From positions 1-64,000 of the forward strand of contig CAVPFW010000011.1 of NCBI GenBank assembly GCA_963703855.1: 64,000 bases of DNA, written 5' to 3'. Positions 19,905 to 29,216 of the stretch are shown here, in pieces. Position 1 is the stretch's first letter; each line of letters begins with the position of its first letter. The position numbers and the translations under genes are program-made. The DNA comes from AP-15 sp963703855 (GTDB lineage: Bacteria; Pseudomonadota; Alphaproteobacteria; ATCC43930; CGMCC-115725). The notes under the pieces are model-generated. The model searched no databases. It saw only the letters and a list, made by a program, of their open reading frames with translations, and was not told the origin of the DNA.

Positions 19905-19985
19905 ATGGACTTGATTCTGATTGTCGTTGTTGTCCTCCTGCTCTTCGGCGGCGGTGGGTATTGGGGTTACAGCCGGTGGCGGTAA
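19905..19985 (+). CDS. 26-residue hydrophobic micro-protein
   Basis: ATG 19905 is preceded by GGAGGAAGTT, a strong ribosome site. The peptide begins MDLILIVVVVLLLFGGGGYW and ends GYSRWR: one hydrophobic helix followed by a Gly-rich turn and a basic aromatic tail, which predicts a single-pass inner-membrane protein with the tail in the cytoplasm. A longer relative occurs at 60115-60297. Function unknown; proteins of this look are widespread as hypothetical proteins in alphaproteobacteria. Confidence 0.6.
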   Translation: MDLILIVVVVLLLFGGGGYWGYSRWR

Positions 19986-20199
19986 CAGGACTCGAGCTTC
20001 ATTGTCGATGAGGGTCGACGGTGTATAGGTGGTTACACCGATCGTTCGGGCCGTTCGGCAGATTGCAGTTGGCGCCGCCGAGATCCAGCCGTATCGCTCT
20101 CGAATAGGAGGTTCAAAATCTCGGGCACCGTCGGGTCGTCGTAGACGACCCACCGTGCTTGACCCACTCTTCCAATCCGCCCGACCCGCGGCGAAATTT

Positions 20200-22196
20200 T
20201 CATTCCTTCTCGACCGCAGTCTTTTCCAAACAGCGCAGCACTTCTGCAACGCTCCAAGCCTGGGCGACACAGCCGCGCGGCGTGAACGGCGGCTCGGCGT
20301 CGAAGACTTCGCTGATCGAGCCAACGCCGGCTTCAGCGAGATGCGGTTCGAAGCCGTTAAGAAAATGCCGCGCCGCCGCGCGATTATCGGGGTGAACTTT
20401 GAGCCAGGCATCGATGAACGGCCCGATCAGCCAGGCCCACACCGTGCCCTGGTGATAGGCCGCATCGCGGGCGCGTACGTCGCCGAAATAACGCGGTTTG
20501 TAATCGGGCTCACCCGGCGCAAGGAACGCAGCCCGACCGGAGTTACCAGTTTCGCGTGCACCGCAGTAATGACCATCTCCCAATGTTTCCGGTCGAGGAC
20601 CGGGTGCTCGAGCGCTATCGCAAAGATCTGGTTCGGTCGGAAAGCGGCGTCGTCGCCGTTCTCCCCATCAACAACGTCGTACAGATAGCCGCCTGCCGCG
20701 TGCCAAAAGCGGCGATTGAAGGAAGCGCGCGTCCGGTCCGCATGGGCTGCGAACTCATCGGCTTCCAGGTCCTGAGCTTCGCGCAGCCAATCCACCAGCA
20801 GGCGGAGCGCATTGTACCACAGCGCGTTGATCTCGATCGCCTTGCCGCGGCGCGGGGTCACCACCCAATCGCCGACTTTAGCATCCATCCAGGTGAGCGC
20901 ATAACCCTCCGCCCCCTGGGTGAGGAGTCCGTCATGCGGGTCGACCTTGATGCCGAAGCGGGTGCCCTCGAGATGACTCCGTGCGATGTCCTTCAAGATC
21001 GGCAGAAGAAGTTCCAAGGTCGCTTTATCTCGGCTGTGCTCGACATAGCGGTGCAGCGCGTGAAAGAACCACAAGGTCGCATCGGCGGTGTGGTAGAGGC
21101 CTTGGTTTTGTCCTTCCGGGAACAGGTTCGGGATCAGTCCGTCGCGCACGTAGTGAGCGAAGGTGCGCAGTATCCAGCGGGCCTCGATTGCTCGCCCTGT
21201 CGCCAGGGTAAGTCCTTCGAGCGAGATCATCGTGTCCCGGCCCCAATCGGTAAACCAGTGATAGCCGGCGATCACGGTGCGCACTTCATCGCCCTCGGCC
21301 CGTGCCCGGGCCCCGTCGGCAATCCGTCCAACCGGGGTGATGACAAAGGTGTCCGCGGCAAGGACCAGCTCGGCGGCGAACCCGATCTGTGCCGGCGCCG
21401 CCGCCATCCCGACGAGACGCCGGCGGCGCTCGCCTTCGAATGTCAGCGCATCGTCGGGGCTCAGCGCCAGCACGGTATGCCAAGCCTCCGTCGCCGCTAT
21501 TAGGGTCAGCGGGCAATCCTTGCGGACCTCTCCGGCAAAGTAGCCGGGGCTCCACAGCCAGCCTCGCAAATCGTAACCGCGCTGCGCCTCGATGTCGTAG
21601 AAGCGCTCGCGGCGCGAGCCGCCATCGGCGGTAAAGGTCGGACTTTCGGAGCCCTCCACGGCCAGCCGCAAAATCGGCAGATCCGGCCCGGCGCTGATCT
21701 CGTATCGGTCGCCCCGGACGGTCAGCGTATAGCTCGAGGACAGCGCCTCGCTGACCGACGCTTCCATTGAACGAAAGTTTATGAACGGTCTGAGCCGCAG
21801 GCGGACGCGCCTGCCGTCGCTGAGCGAGCGAAACGTGGAATGCACGATGTTTTGGCGCGACGGCACGACAATCGACTTCTCGATGACTAAGCCATCGAGC
21901 TCATATCGCCAACTCGGCAAGCCCATGTTCAACGTGAAATCGAGGAATCGACCTTTCTCTCTCAAGTTCACGACGCTGCCGTCTTCGAGCTCGACGTCAA
22001 CCTCGAGATCGTTGAGCACCACCATGCGGCCGAGAGGAGCCGGCTGGGCGGCGATCAGGAAACCATGGTAACGCCGGGTTATCGCCCCCGTTATCGTCGC
22101 CGAGGCGTAACCACCCAACCCGTTCGCCACAAGCCATTCACGCGGAGCCTCCGGCAATGGGTTGTCGTCGCGGATGGCGCGGCGCAGGTCAATCAT
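20200..22196 (-). CDS. glycogen debranching enzyme, amylo-alpha-1,6-glucosidase type (single-base frameshift)
   Basis: About 665 residues in all. The N-terminal part (EWLVANGLGGYASATITGAI) is the bacterial/archaeal debranching-enzyme N-domain. The C-terminal (alpha/alpha)6 domain has GYHWFTDWGRDTMISLEGL, NLFPEGQNQGLYHTADATLW and PRRGKAIEINALWYNAL, the catalytic region of GH133-type enzymes. The frame fails after TPVGLRSL near 20525 and continues in another frame with APGEPDYKPRYFGD to the natural end; one lost G explains it. The start ATG overlaps the stop of treZ by eight bases, so the genes are coupled. It would remove alpha-1,6 branch stubs from glycogen. Confidence 0.8.
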
Positions 22197-24195
22197 TCGC
22201 TTCCCGGAAATCGCGGACCCTCTTTGCCTTGGGTCCCGCGGCCGAGGGTCCGGGAGCGAGGACAGTGGCGCTCTGGCCCGGGATGAGCCAATCCCCCTCG
22301 GTATCTTGCGCCGGGCTTCCCGCACCACCGTAGAGAGGAGCTTCGCTGGACCATAGGAGCCGCCAAGGCTGGTCCTCGACCGGCGCCAGCAGCGGCTCGG
22401 GCGCGGGGCCGAGCAGGAGATCGCGGCCGAGATTGACGATCAGCAAGCGGTCGGCGCCGGTCTCCGAAAAAAAGCGCAGTAGCCAGGCTTCATCCGTGAG
22501 CGCGGCACCATCAATCCGGCATGGCCGTGATCCGAGCACCGGATCTGCGCGCCGCAGCGCGAGAAGGTCGCGATGCAGCGCATAGATCGCAGCATGCCGT
22601 TGCCGTTCGCCGAGATCGAGTACTGACCTTCGGAAGGTGGAGAGATCGCGGGGATCGGTAAGCTTGTCCTGCATCTCGCTCGTCGCGAGACTAGGGAATT
22701 GTGCAAGGAATCGGCGGCGTCCCTCGCGGACGTCGCGCGACAGTTTGATCTCGTGGTCGGCAAAATAAAAGAATGGGCTTGACGCGGCGAATTCCTGCCC
22801 TTGGAACAGCATCGGAATGCCCGGCATCAGCAACAAATAAGCGGTCATTGCGCGCAGGCAGCCAGGGCTCGTCAGGGCGTGACAGCGCTCCCCGGTGGCC
22901 GAATTGGCGATTTGGTCGTGGTTCTGCAGAAAGACGACAAAGCATTCCGCTGGGAGATCGAGCGCCGGCGTACCGCGCCCTTTCCGCTGCCACTGGTAGC
23001 GTTGCCCCTGATAGAGGAAGCCGTGCTTCGCGGCAGCGACGAACTCGCGCGGGCGGCCGCGGTAATCCGAGTAGTAGGCTTCGTGATGTCCGGTCAGCGC
23101 CACCATGGCGCTGTGATGGAAGTCGTCGTTCCACAAGGCGTCGAGCCCATAACCACCGCGCTCGGCCGGGCGTATCAGCCGCGCGTGCTGCCCCTCGTTC
23201 TCGCCGACGACAAAGGTGGTTCGACCGCGTCCCGCCGATCGCACCTGCCGGACGACGGCGGCGATAATGTGATCGTCCGAGCCATCGAAGATCTGTTGCG
23301 TCGCGTCCAGTCGCAGCCCGTCCAGATGATATTCGTCGATCCAGTAACCGGCATTGGCGACGAAGAATTCGCGCGTCGGGCCGGAATCGGGACCGTCGAA
23401 ATTGATCGCCTCGCCCCATTCGTTGTCGTAGCGATCGGTGAAATAAGCCGCAGAGAACGATTTGAGATAGTTTCCGTCGGGGCCGAAATGGTTGTAGACG
23501 ACGTCGAGGATGACGGCGATCCCGAGAGCGTGGGCGCGGTCGACGAAGCGGCAGAGATCAACCGGCCGGCCGTAGAGCCGGGTCGGCGCGAAAAGGTTGA
23601 CGCCGTCGTATCCCCAGCCGAATCGGCCCGGGAATTCGGCGACGGGCATAATTTCGAGGCAAGTGATCCCGAGCTCGGCAAGAGCCGGCAGCTCACGCGA
23701 AGCAGCTTCCCAGCTTCCATCGCAAGTGAACGTGCCGACATGCATCTCGTAAATGACGAGTTGCTCGCGCGAGACCCCGCGCCATGCCCCGTCGGTCCAA
23801 TCGAACGTCTCCGGCTCGATGATTTCCGAAGGCCCATGCGGCCCGTCGGGCTGAAATCTCGAAGCCGGGTCGGGCAGCGCCGTTTCACCTCGATCGAGAC
23901 GGAAACGATAGCGCATGCCGGCTCGCGCCGGCAGGCTCCGCAGTGAGAAATAGCCTTCGGGTTCGGATCGCAGTGCCGCCGGTTCGAGACCCTCGATCTC
24001 GACCGCAACCTCGCGGCAGCGGGGCGCCCAAACCCGGAAATGGACGCTGCCGTCGGGCTGCGGCTCCGCGCCGATCGGCAGGCGCCGGACCGGCACCGCT
24101 TCGGGTAAGAACAGATGTCTCGGAACGGAGGGCTTAGGTGGCGTCGGGGACTCCTGTCGGTCGCTGACGAGGCCGAAGCCGGCGCGCGCGTCCAC
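22189..24195 (-). CDS. treZ: malto-oligosyltrehalose trehalohydrolase
   Basis: The 668-residue protein (GTG start, AGAGG upstream) is a GH13-type alpha-amylase-fold enzyme. An N-terminal CBM48-like domain (HFRVWAPRCREVAVEIEG) precedes the barrel. The barrel has IYEMHVGTFTCDGSW, DVVYNHFGPDGNY, GLRLDATQQIFD with the nucleophile Asp, VVGENEGQ with the acid Glu, and LQNHDQIANSATG. The HFGPDGNY and MHVGTF features distinguish TreZ from branching enzyme. It releases trehalose from maltooligosyl-trehalose made by TreY, which is not in this window. It forms an operon with the debranching enzyme that follows. Confidence 0.9.
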   Translation of the reverse strand: MDARAGFGLVSDRQESPTPPKPSVPRHLFLPEAVPVRRLPIGAEPQPDGSVHFRVWAPRCREVAVEIEGLEPAALRSEPEGYFSLRSLPARAGMRYRFRLDRGETALPDPASRFQPDGPHGPSEIIEPETFDWTDGAWRGVSREQLVIYEMHVGTFTCDGSWEAASRELPALAELGITCLEIMPVAEFPGRFGWGYDGVNLFAPTRLYGRPVDLCRFVDRAHALGIAVILDVVYNHFGPDGNYLKSFSAAYFTDRYDNEWGEAINFDGPDSGPTREFFVANAGYWIDEYHLDGLRLDATQQIFDGSDDHIIAAVVRQVRSAGRGRTTFVVGENEGQHARLIRPAERGGYGLDALWNDDFHHSAMVALTGHHEAYYSDYRGRPREFVAAAKHGFLYQGQRYQWQRKGRGTPALDLPAECFVVFLQNHDQIANSATGERCHALTSPGCLRAMTAYLLLMPGIPMLFQGQEFAASSPFFYFADHEIKLSRDVREGRRRFLAQFPSLATSEMQDKLTDPRDLSTFRRSVLDLGERQRHAAIYALHRDLLALRRADPVLGSRPCRIDGAALTDEAWLLRFFSETGADRLLIVNLGRDLLLGPAPEPLLAPVEDQPWRLLWSSEAPLYGGAGSPAQDTEGDWLIPGQSATVLAPGPSAAGPKAKRVRDFREAND

Positions 24196-24215
24196 GTCGC
24201 GACCTCTTTCTCGTC

Positions 24216-24491
24216 CTAGGGGCCGCCGCTCCCGCGCGCCCGCGATTGCGTGACGTCGCTTGCCGTGATCCCGCGTTCCTCTTGGATCTCCGACGGGATC
24301 TGATCCGGCCCGGTCATTGTCATGGTTGACCGCATGACGCTGCGGATGGCTGTCGCGATTTGAACCAGCCGAGCCGCGTATGCGTGGTCTTTGTCGAAGA
24401 GCTTGGAGGCTCGGGAATGGTGCTGCGTGACCTGATCACGTTCACCCGCGGACGAAGTGCCATGGTCTGAGCTTGTCTGCGCTGTGGTCAT
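24216..24491 (-). CDS. hypothetical protein
   Basis: A 91-residue protein whose ATG is preceded by GGAGG at ideal spacing, which is the best argument that it is real. It is polar, with a Ser/Thr-rich start (MTTAQTSSDHGTSSAG) and a central amphipathic region (LFDKDHAYAARLVQIATAI). No signal peptide or membrane segment. It lies 20 bp upstream of treZ on the same strand and could be its leader gene. I do not recognise a family. Confidence 0.5.
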   Translation of the reverse strand: MTTAQTSSDHGTSSAGERDQVTQHHSRASKLFDKDHAYAARLVQIATAIRSVMRSTMTMTGPDQIPSEIQEERGITASDVTQSRARGSGGP

Positions 24492-24830
24492 GGGTCCTCC
24501 GAGCTTGCGATGCGTCTCATTGCATCGTGGGCGAAAAAAGGATTTCTAGCCCATCAAACTTCGACGATGGCAGGCTCGGAAACTACTCAGGCGGAGAGCT
24601 CCGGGCCCCCGGTATTGGCTGGATCGCCAACTTCAGCCGGCGCCTTAGGATTTCGGCATCAACCCTCTCAACAGCACCGCAGCCGACGTCGCAGCTCCGC
24701 TATCGACAAAACGTAACTGCTCACCTCCGCCTGTGCGGCCGTCGAAGAGGTAGGCACATTTTGTGGGTGGCGTCGGGTTTGTGCATAGATTTTGGTTGAC
24801 AGGCGGGAAATCGCGTAATTCAACCTGGAG
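24492..24830. other. non-coding stretch ahead of the IS66 remnant
   Basis: No gene is supported. The right-hand part, from about 24745, probably includes the left end of the IS66-type element, but I cannot identify a clear terminal inverted repeat because the other end of the element is lost. Confidence 0.3.
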
Positions 24831-25785
24831 ATGTATCGAGAAGCGCTCGCCAACCTTTCCCAGGAAGACCTGATCGCGCTGGTGCTGGCGCAGGCGGCGC
24901 AGATCGCGACGTTGACGGCGCAGATCGAGGAATTGATCCGGCGGATTGCCGAACTGGAGGCCAAGCTCGGCCAACCTCCGAAGACCCCTGATAACTCGTC
25001 GCTGCCGCCGTCGCGCGGCGCCAAGCCGAACCAGCCCGAGCGTGGTCGGAAGCCGGGGCGCAAGGGGCGTGCGGGGCGGTTTCGCCGGCTCGCCGACAAC
25101 CCGGACCGGATTGCCGAGGCGTTTGCTGATCACGGCCCGCACTGCGCGCACGGTCTGACCCCGGCAGACCAACCGGGCGTGCACGCTTACGACCATCTCG
25201 ATCTGCCGCCCCCGGCCTTCGCCGGGGCAGGCTTTGCGGCCCGTGGTCGCCCGCGTTCACCGCCACCGTGGCGTCTGCCCGTGCTGCCGCCGCGGCTTCA
25301 GCGCGCCGGCCCCCGACGGTCTTGCCCCAGGCTCGCCCTTTGGTCCCGGCTTGGTGGCGCTGATCCTGCACCTGCATGTCACCCAGGCGATTGGCTTTGA
25401 GCGGCTGGCCCAGCTGCTCGACGAGGTGTTCGGTGTCGTCATCAGCGAGGGCGCCATCGCCAACCTGCTGGCCCGCGCCGAGACACCTCTCACGGCCGCC
25501 GCCACGACGATCGCTCAGGAGGTGCGCAACGCCAAGGTGGTGGCCTCGGACGAGACCTCCGCCCGGGTCGGCGGGAAAACCTGGTGGCAATGGGTGCTGC
25601 TGTCGTCCACCGCGGTCTACCACGTGATCGCCGAGCGCCGCGCCGCGGCGGTGGTCACCGATTTCCGGGGCGGCGCTATCCCCGAGGTCTGGGTCGCCGA
25701 CCGTTACGCCGCACAAGCCGGCCATGGCGCCCAGCGCCAAGTCTGCCTCGCCCACCGGTTGCGCGACGCCCAGTTCGCCATCGTC
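24831..25785 (+). pseudogene. IS66-family transposase remnant
   Basis: ATG 24831 follows CTGGAG. The N-terminal part shows the leucine-zipper-like start (IATLTAQIEELIRRIAELEAK) and the KTPDNSSLPPSRG motif of IS66 TnpC proteins, then CxxC-type zinc region (GVCPCCRRGF) and VALILHLHVTQAIGFERLAQ. It switches frame at about 25209-25236, exactly where a palindromic repeat is lodged. The sequence keeps family identity through VASDETSARVGGKTWWQWV and CLAHRLRDAQFAI and then ends near 25785, just before the IS110 element. The C-terminal catalytic part is lost. Confidence 0.85.
25209..25236 (+). repeat. palindromic short repeat, copy A (inside IS66 transposase)
   Basis: Sequence class CCCCGGCYTTCGCC followed by GGGGCAGGCTYTG; the CCCCGGC and GGGGCAGG arms can pair as a hairpin. 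It interrupts the conserved junction between LDLPP and RPVVARV of the transposase and is not a multiple of three, which accounts for the frameshift there. Confidence 0.6.
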
Positions 25786-25800
25786 CCCACGGGACATGTG

Positions 25801-25812
25801 TGGATGGCCCCC
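25801..25812 (+). repeat. left inverted repeat of the IS110-type element
   Basis: TGGATGGCCCCC, identical over 12 bases to the complement of 27204-27215. Confidence 0.7.
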
Positions 25813-25967
25813 GGCTCGCAAGAAGAAACTGCGGTGGATGTGCGAAGCCGCTTGCAGTCATGTGTCCGGCCTTTGAGGTGCGGTGCCATGACCGCTGGCC
25901 CAGGTGAGAACCCGTAAGGTGGGGATCTCGATATCAAGCCCTCGGGATCGGTGTCCCCTTGACCCGC

Positions 25968-26000
25968 CAGAGCCTGCCCTCGCGAAGGCGGGGGTCTGCC
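25968..26000 (-). repeat. palindromic short repeat, copy B (3' flank of IS110 transposase)
   Basis: Reverse-strand reading CCCCCGCCTTCGCGAGGG then CAGGCTCTGG, closely like copies A and C. It lies inside the IS element but outside the transposase gene. Confidence 0.55.
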
Positions 26001-26078
26001 CCGCCTTGTCGGTCGACTGCCGCCATCCGTATGCACCTTCTCCTTGACAAGCTCGCCGCCGTGCTTCGGCCCGACCGT

Positions 26079-27143
26079 TTAGAGCCTGGCCCCGGCGCCG
26101 GCCGAAGCCGCGGTCGCCGACGCGCGGCGGAATTCGGTTGCGCGCACCATGACCGCCCAGGCGATGCGCGCCATCTTGTTGGCCACGGCGACGGCGACAA
26201 CCATGCGCGGCTCGGTCTGGAGCAGCCTGACGATCCAGGGATCCTCTTTTGCCCGTTTGCTGTTGAGCACCGCCTGGGCACCGTTGATCAGCAGCCGGCG
26301 CAGATAGACATCGCCCTTCTTGCTGATCGCCCCCAGCCGGATCTTGCCGCCCGAGGAGTTCTGCTTGGGTGCCCGGCCGATCCAGAGCCTGCCCCTGGCG
26401 AAAGCCGGGGCCGACAGGTCGCGGCCGCAGGCGAAGCGCTGCGGCTCTTGCACCCGCAGCGCCAGGGCGCTCGAGAGGATCGGGCCAAAGCCGTCGATCC
26501 CGCTCAGCCGGCGGCTGCACGGGTTGGCCCGATGCCATGCCAGGATCTGTTTGTCCAGCGCCGCGATCTGCTCCCGCAGCGCCGTCAGCAGCCCGACCAG
26601 CCCCAACAAAACCTGGCGCAGCGGTTCGGGCACGCTCTCCGCCTCGACCAGCTCGGCCACCAGTCCCTTGACATGCTGCGGGCCTTTGGCGGCAACCACC
26701 CCGAACTCGGCCATCTGCCCGCGCAGCATGTTGATCGTCTGGGTGCGCTGCGCGATCAGCCGCGCGCGCACCCGATGCACCGCCGCCATCGCCTGGTCGG
26801 CTTTGCTCTTGATCGGCACAAAGCGCATCGACGGCCGGCTCACCGCCTCGCAGATGGCTTCGGCGTCGGCCGGATCGGTCTTGTTCCGCCGCACATAAGC
26901 CTTTGCATAAGCCGGCGGGATCAGCCGTACCTCGGGGCCGAGAGCCCGCAGCGTGCGGCCCCAATGATGCGCTGTGCCGCACGCCTCCATACCAATCAAA
27001 CAGCTCGGCACCTGGGTGAAAAACGGCACCATCTGCCGGCGCTTGAGCTGGCGGCGCAACACCACCGCTCCGGCGCCGTCGACCCCATGCACCGGGAAAA
27101 CCCGCTTGGCCAAATCCACCCCGATTGTCGTAATCTGCGTCAT
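26079..27143 (-). CDS. IS110-family transposase
   Basis: The 354-residue protein starts at ATG 27143 with GGGAG upstream. The N-terminal DEDD domain shows TIGVDLAKRVFPVHGVD, LIGMEACGTAHHWGR and NKTDPADAEAI with the acidic residues. The C-terminal transposase_20 domain shows LSGIDGFGPILSSALALRV and KQNSSGGKIRLG. Between GRDLSA and WIGRAPKQ there are eight extra residues (PAFARGRL) not usual in the family; they are encoded by copy C of the palindromic repeat, inserted in frame. The last dozen residues are Ala/Gly-rich. It may still be active. Confidence 0.9.
   Translation of the reverse strand: MTQITTIGVDLAKRVFPVHGVDGAGAVVLRRQLKRRQMVPFFTQVPSCLIGMEACGTAHHWGRTLRALGPEVRLIPPAYAKAYVRRNKTDPADAEAICEAVSRPSMRFVPIKSKADQAMAAVHRVRARLIAQRTQTINMLRGQMAEFGVVAAKGPQHVKGLVAELVEAESVPEPLRQVLLGLVGLLTALREQIAALDKQILAWHRANPCSRRLSGIDGFGPILSSALALRVQEPQRFACGRDLSAPAFARGRLWIGRAPKQNSSGGKIRLGAISKKGDVYLRRLLINGAQAVLNSKRAKEDPWIVRLLQTEPRMVVAVAVANKMARIAWAVMVRATEFRRASATAASAGAGARL
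26382..26410 (-). repeat. palindromic short repeat, copy C (in-frame inside IS110 transposase)
   Basis: Reverse-strand CCCCGGCTTTCGCC then AGGGGCAGGCTCTGG. It adds eight codons to the transposase at a position that is continuous in relatives, so the repeat was accepted without breaking the frame. Confidence 0.6.
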
Positions 27144-27203
27144 GGATGGCTCCCGTCCGTTGGTGTTGTCGACAACCCAACTTTGGCACAATCGATGCCG
27201 TCA

Positions 27204-27215
27204 GGGGGCCATCCA
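27204..27215 (-). repeat. right inverted repeat of the IS110-type element
   Basis: GGGGGCCATCCA on the plus strand, the exact complement of 25801-25812. Confidence 0.7.
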
Positions 27216-27307
27216 CCCCATCAAGCCCGGCCACCGGGGATTCATGCTGCCGACGACGAGCGACAAACCTCAAATCCTTGCAACCAGGATTTCGTGAGGG
27301 CGCCTTT

Positions 27308-27696
27308 TCAAGGCGGCTGGTTCGACATGATGATCGTGCCTGACGCGGCGAACATGCCGCCGACGCCGTGGCAGACCGAGATTTTGGCGCCCTCGACCTG
27401 GGCAGGGGCGATGCCGCGCATCTGGCGGACACTTTCCTGCAAGGCGTACATGCCGTACATGCCGGAATGCATGTACGAGAGGCCGCCGCCATTGGTGTTG
27501 AGCGGCAATTTGCAGCCGGGGGCGGTGTTGCGCTCGGCGGTGAAGGGGCCGCCCTCGCCGCGCGGCACGAAGCCCAAATCTTCGAGGCCGTAGACCGGCA
27601 GGTGGGCGAAGGCGTCGTAGATCATCAGATGATCGACGTCGCCGTGGGTGATGCCGGCCTCGGCAAAGGCCTTGGCCCCCGCCTCGATGTTTGCTT
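27308..27696 (-). pseudogene. thiolase / acetyl-CoA acetyltransferase, C-terminal fragment
   Basis: About 128 residues of a thiolase-superfamily C-terminus: HLMIYDAFAHLPVYGLEDLG, then NGGGLSYMHSGMYGMYAL and finally CHGVGGMFAASGTIIM before the stop. The GGxxSxxHxxGxxG-like block and the CHGVGG motif belong to the SCP2-type thiolase branch. Homology ends near 27696, where a stop in frame and unrelated sequence follow, so the N-terminal two thirds, with the active-site Cys, are missing. It lies next to the IS110 element and was probably truncated in the same rearrangements. Confidence 0.75.
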
Positions 27697-27773
27697 GTCA
27701 CAACCGTCTAACAACAACTCGTTGGAATCACTCAATTCATTTCTGGTCAGACACTGAGACCTGCAATCCGGGT

Positions 27774-29114
27774 TTATTCGCGTTCGAGGGCGGCGCCTTG
27801 GGCGAGCTCGGCGTAGAAGTGGAACGAATCCTTGAGGCGGCGTTCCTGCGTCTCGTAGTCGACGTGGACCAGGCCGAAGCGTTTGCTGTAGCCGAGGGTC
27901 CATTCGAAATTGTCGAGCAGCGACCAGACGAAATAGCCGCGCACCGGCACCCCGGCTGCGATCGCGTCGAGCACCGCGCCGAGATAGCCGCGCAGATAGG
28001 CGATGCGGCGCTCGTCACGGATGCGGCCTTCCGCGTCGACCCGGTCGGGAAAGGCGGCACCGTTTTCGAGGATGTAGATCGGCAGGTCGCCGGCGTAGCG
28101 CTCCTTCGCGTCGATCATGACCTGGCGAAAGGCGTCGGGGGCGATCTCCCAACCCATGTCGGTCACCGGCGTGCCGGGCGGCGGCGGCAGGGACCCGACC
28201 TCGAACGGATGGTCGGGGTCGCGACGCACCCGCGAGCGCGTGTAGTGGTTGAAGGCGAAATAATCGAGCTTCTGCTTGATCTGGTCGAGGTCGCCCGACT
28301 GCACCAGCGGCTCGATCATCTCGGCGGCGAGCGGCTCGGGATAATGCCCGAGCATCTGCGGATCGGGAAACGAGCGGTTCCACAGCGCGTCGAGCATGAT
28401 GGCGGCGACCTCGTCCTCCTCATGCTCGCTCGCCGGCTCGTGGGGGTGGAAATTGAAGATGTTGCCGAGCAGCAGGTCGGCCCGCACCGACCGCATCGCC
28501 TCGATCCCGCGGCCGTGCGCGAGGTTCATGACGTGGATCGCCGTCAGTGCGCTCGCGCGGCCGCGAATGCCGGGGGCGTGCTCGCCGTCGCCATAGCCCT
28601 TGACGCTCGCACAGTTGGCCTCGTTGAAGGTGGCCCAGTGCTTGACCCGGTCGCCGAGCCGCCGCACCGTCAGATGTGCGTAGTCGGCAAACCAGGCGGC
28701 GGTGTCGCGGTTCTGCCAGCCGCCGCGGTCCTGGAGCGCCTGCGGCAGGTCCCAATGATAGAGGCAGACCCAGGGCTCGATGCCGGCCTCCATGATGCCG
28801 TCGACCAGCCGGTCGTAAAATTCGAGGCCCTTTGAATTGGCCGCGCCGTGCCCCTCGGGCAGGATGCGCGGCCAGGATGTCGACAGCCGGTAGGCGCCGA
28901 GCCCGAGCTCGCGCATCAGCGCCACGTCCTGCGGCCAGCGATGGTAATGGTCGCAGGCGACATCGCCGGTGTCGCCGCCGACGATCCGGCCGGGAAGGCG
29001 GCTGAAGGTGTCCCAGATCGACGGCCCGCGCCCGTCCTCCCGGACCGCGCCCTCGATCTGGTAGGAAGCGGTCGAGGCACCCCACAGAAAGCCGTCGGGA
29101 AAGCTAGTTGCCAT
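27774..29114 (-). CDS. GH1 family beta-glucosidase
   Basis: The 446-residue protein starts at ATG 29114 (MATSFPDGFLWGASTASYQI). All GH1 landmarks are present: the N-terminal FLWGASTASYQIEGA signature, acid/base glutamate in HWATFNEANC near residue 167, and nucleophile glutamate in LPIYILENGAAF near residue 355, followed by GYFVWSLLDNFEW. No signal peptide, so it acts in the cytoplasm on imported beta-glucosides. Length is typical. It is about 100 bp downstream of another glycoside hydrolase gene on the same strand. Confidence 0.93.
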   Translation of the reverse strand: MATSFPDGFLWGASTASYQIEGAVREDGRGPSIWDTFSRLPGRIVGGDTGDVACDHYHRWPQDVALMRELGLGAYRLSTSWPRILPEGHGAANSKGLEFYDRLVDGIMEAGIEPWVCLYHWDLPQALQDRGGWQNRDTAAWFADYAHLTVRRLGDRVKHWATFNEANCASVKGYGDGEHAPGIRGRASALTAIHVMNLAHGRGIEAMRSVRADLLLGNIFNFHPHEPASEHEEDEVAAIMLDALWNRSFPDPQMLGHYPEPLAAEMIEPLVQSGDLDQIKQKLDYFAFNHYTRSRVRRDPDHPFEVGSLPPPPGTPVTDMGWEIAPDAFRQVMIDAKERYAGDLPIYILENGAAFPDRVDAEGRIRDERRIAYLRGYLGAVLDAIAAGVPVRGYFVWSLLDNFEWTLGYSKRFGLVHVDYETQERRLKDSFHFYAELAQGAALERE

Positions 29115-29216
29115 TACCGTCTCACCGAGCGTTGGCGCAGCGCGCAATTGCCGGGGCCGCGCGCATGATGCCGAGCGTGCCACGGTAACCGAACCGGCCG
29201 AAATTTTGCAAACCGA

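Larger units (their letters stand above)
25801..27215 (-). mobile_element. IS110-family (IS1111-type) insertion element
   Basis: The transposase gene at 26079-27143 is flanked by a perfect 12-base inverted repeat, TGGATGGCCCCC at 25801-25812 and its complement at 27204-27215. Subterminal inverted repeats of about this length are typical of the IS1111 subgroup of IS110. The true tips may extend a few bases beyond. It sits between the broken IS66 transposase and a truncated thiolase gene, so the insertion was accompanied by loss of flanking DNA or hit already deleted DNA. Confidence 0.75.

Noticed and set aside
23915..23940. Palindromic-repeat-like CCGGCTCGCGCCGGCAGGCT inside treZ
   Set aside because: The encoded residues are continuous with the expected TreZ sequence, so no insertion is needed.
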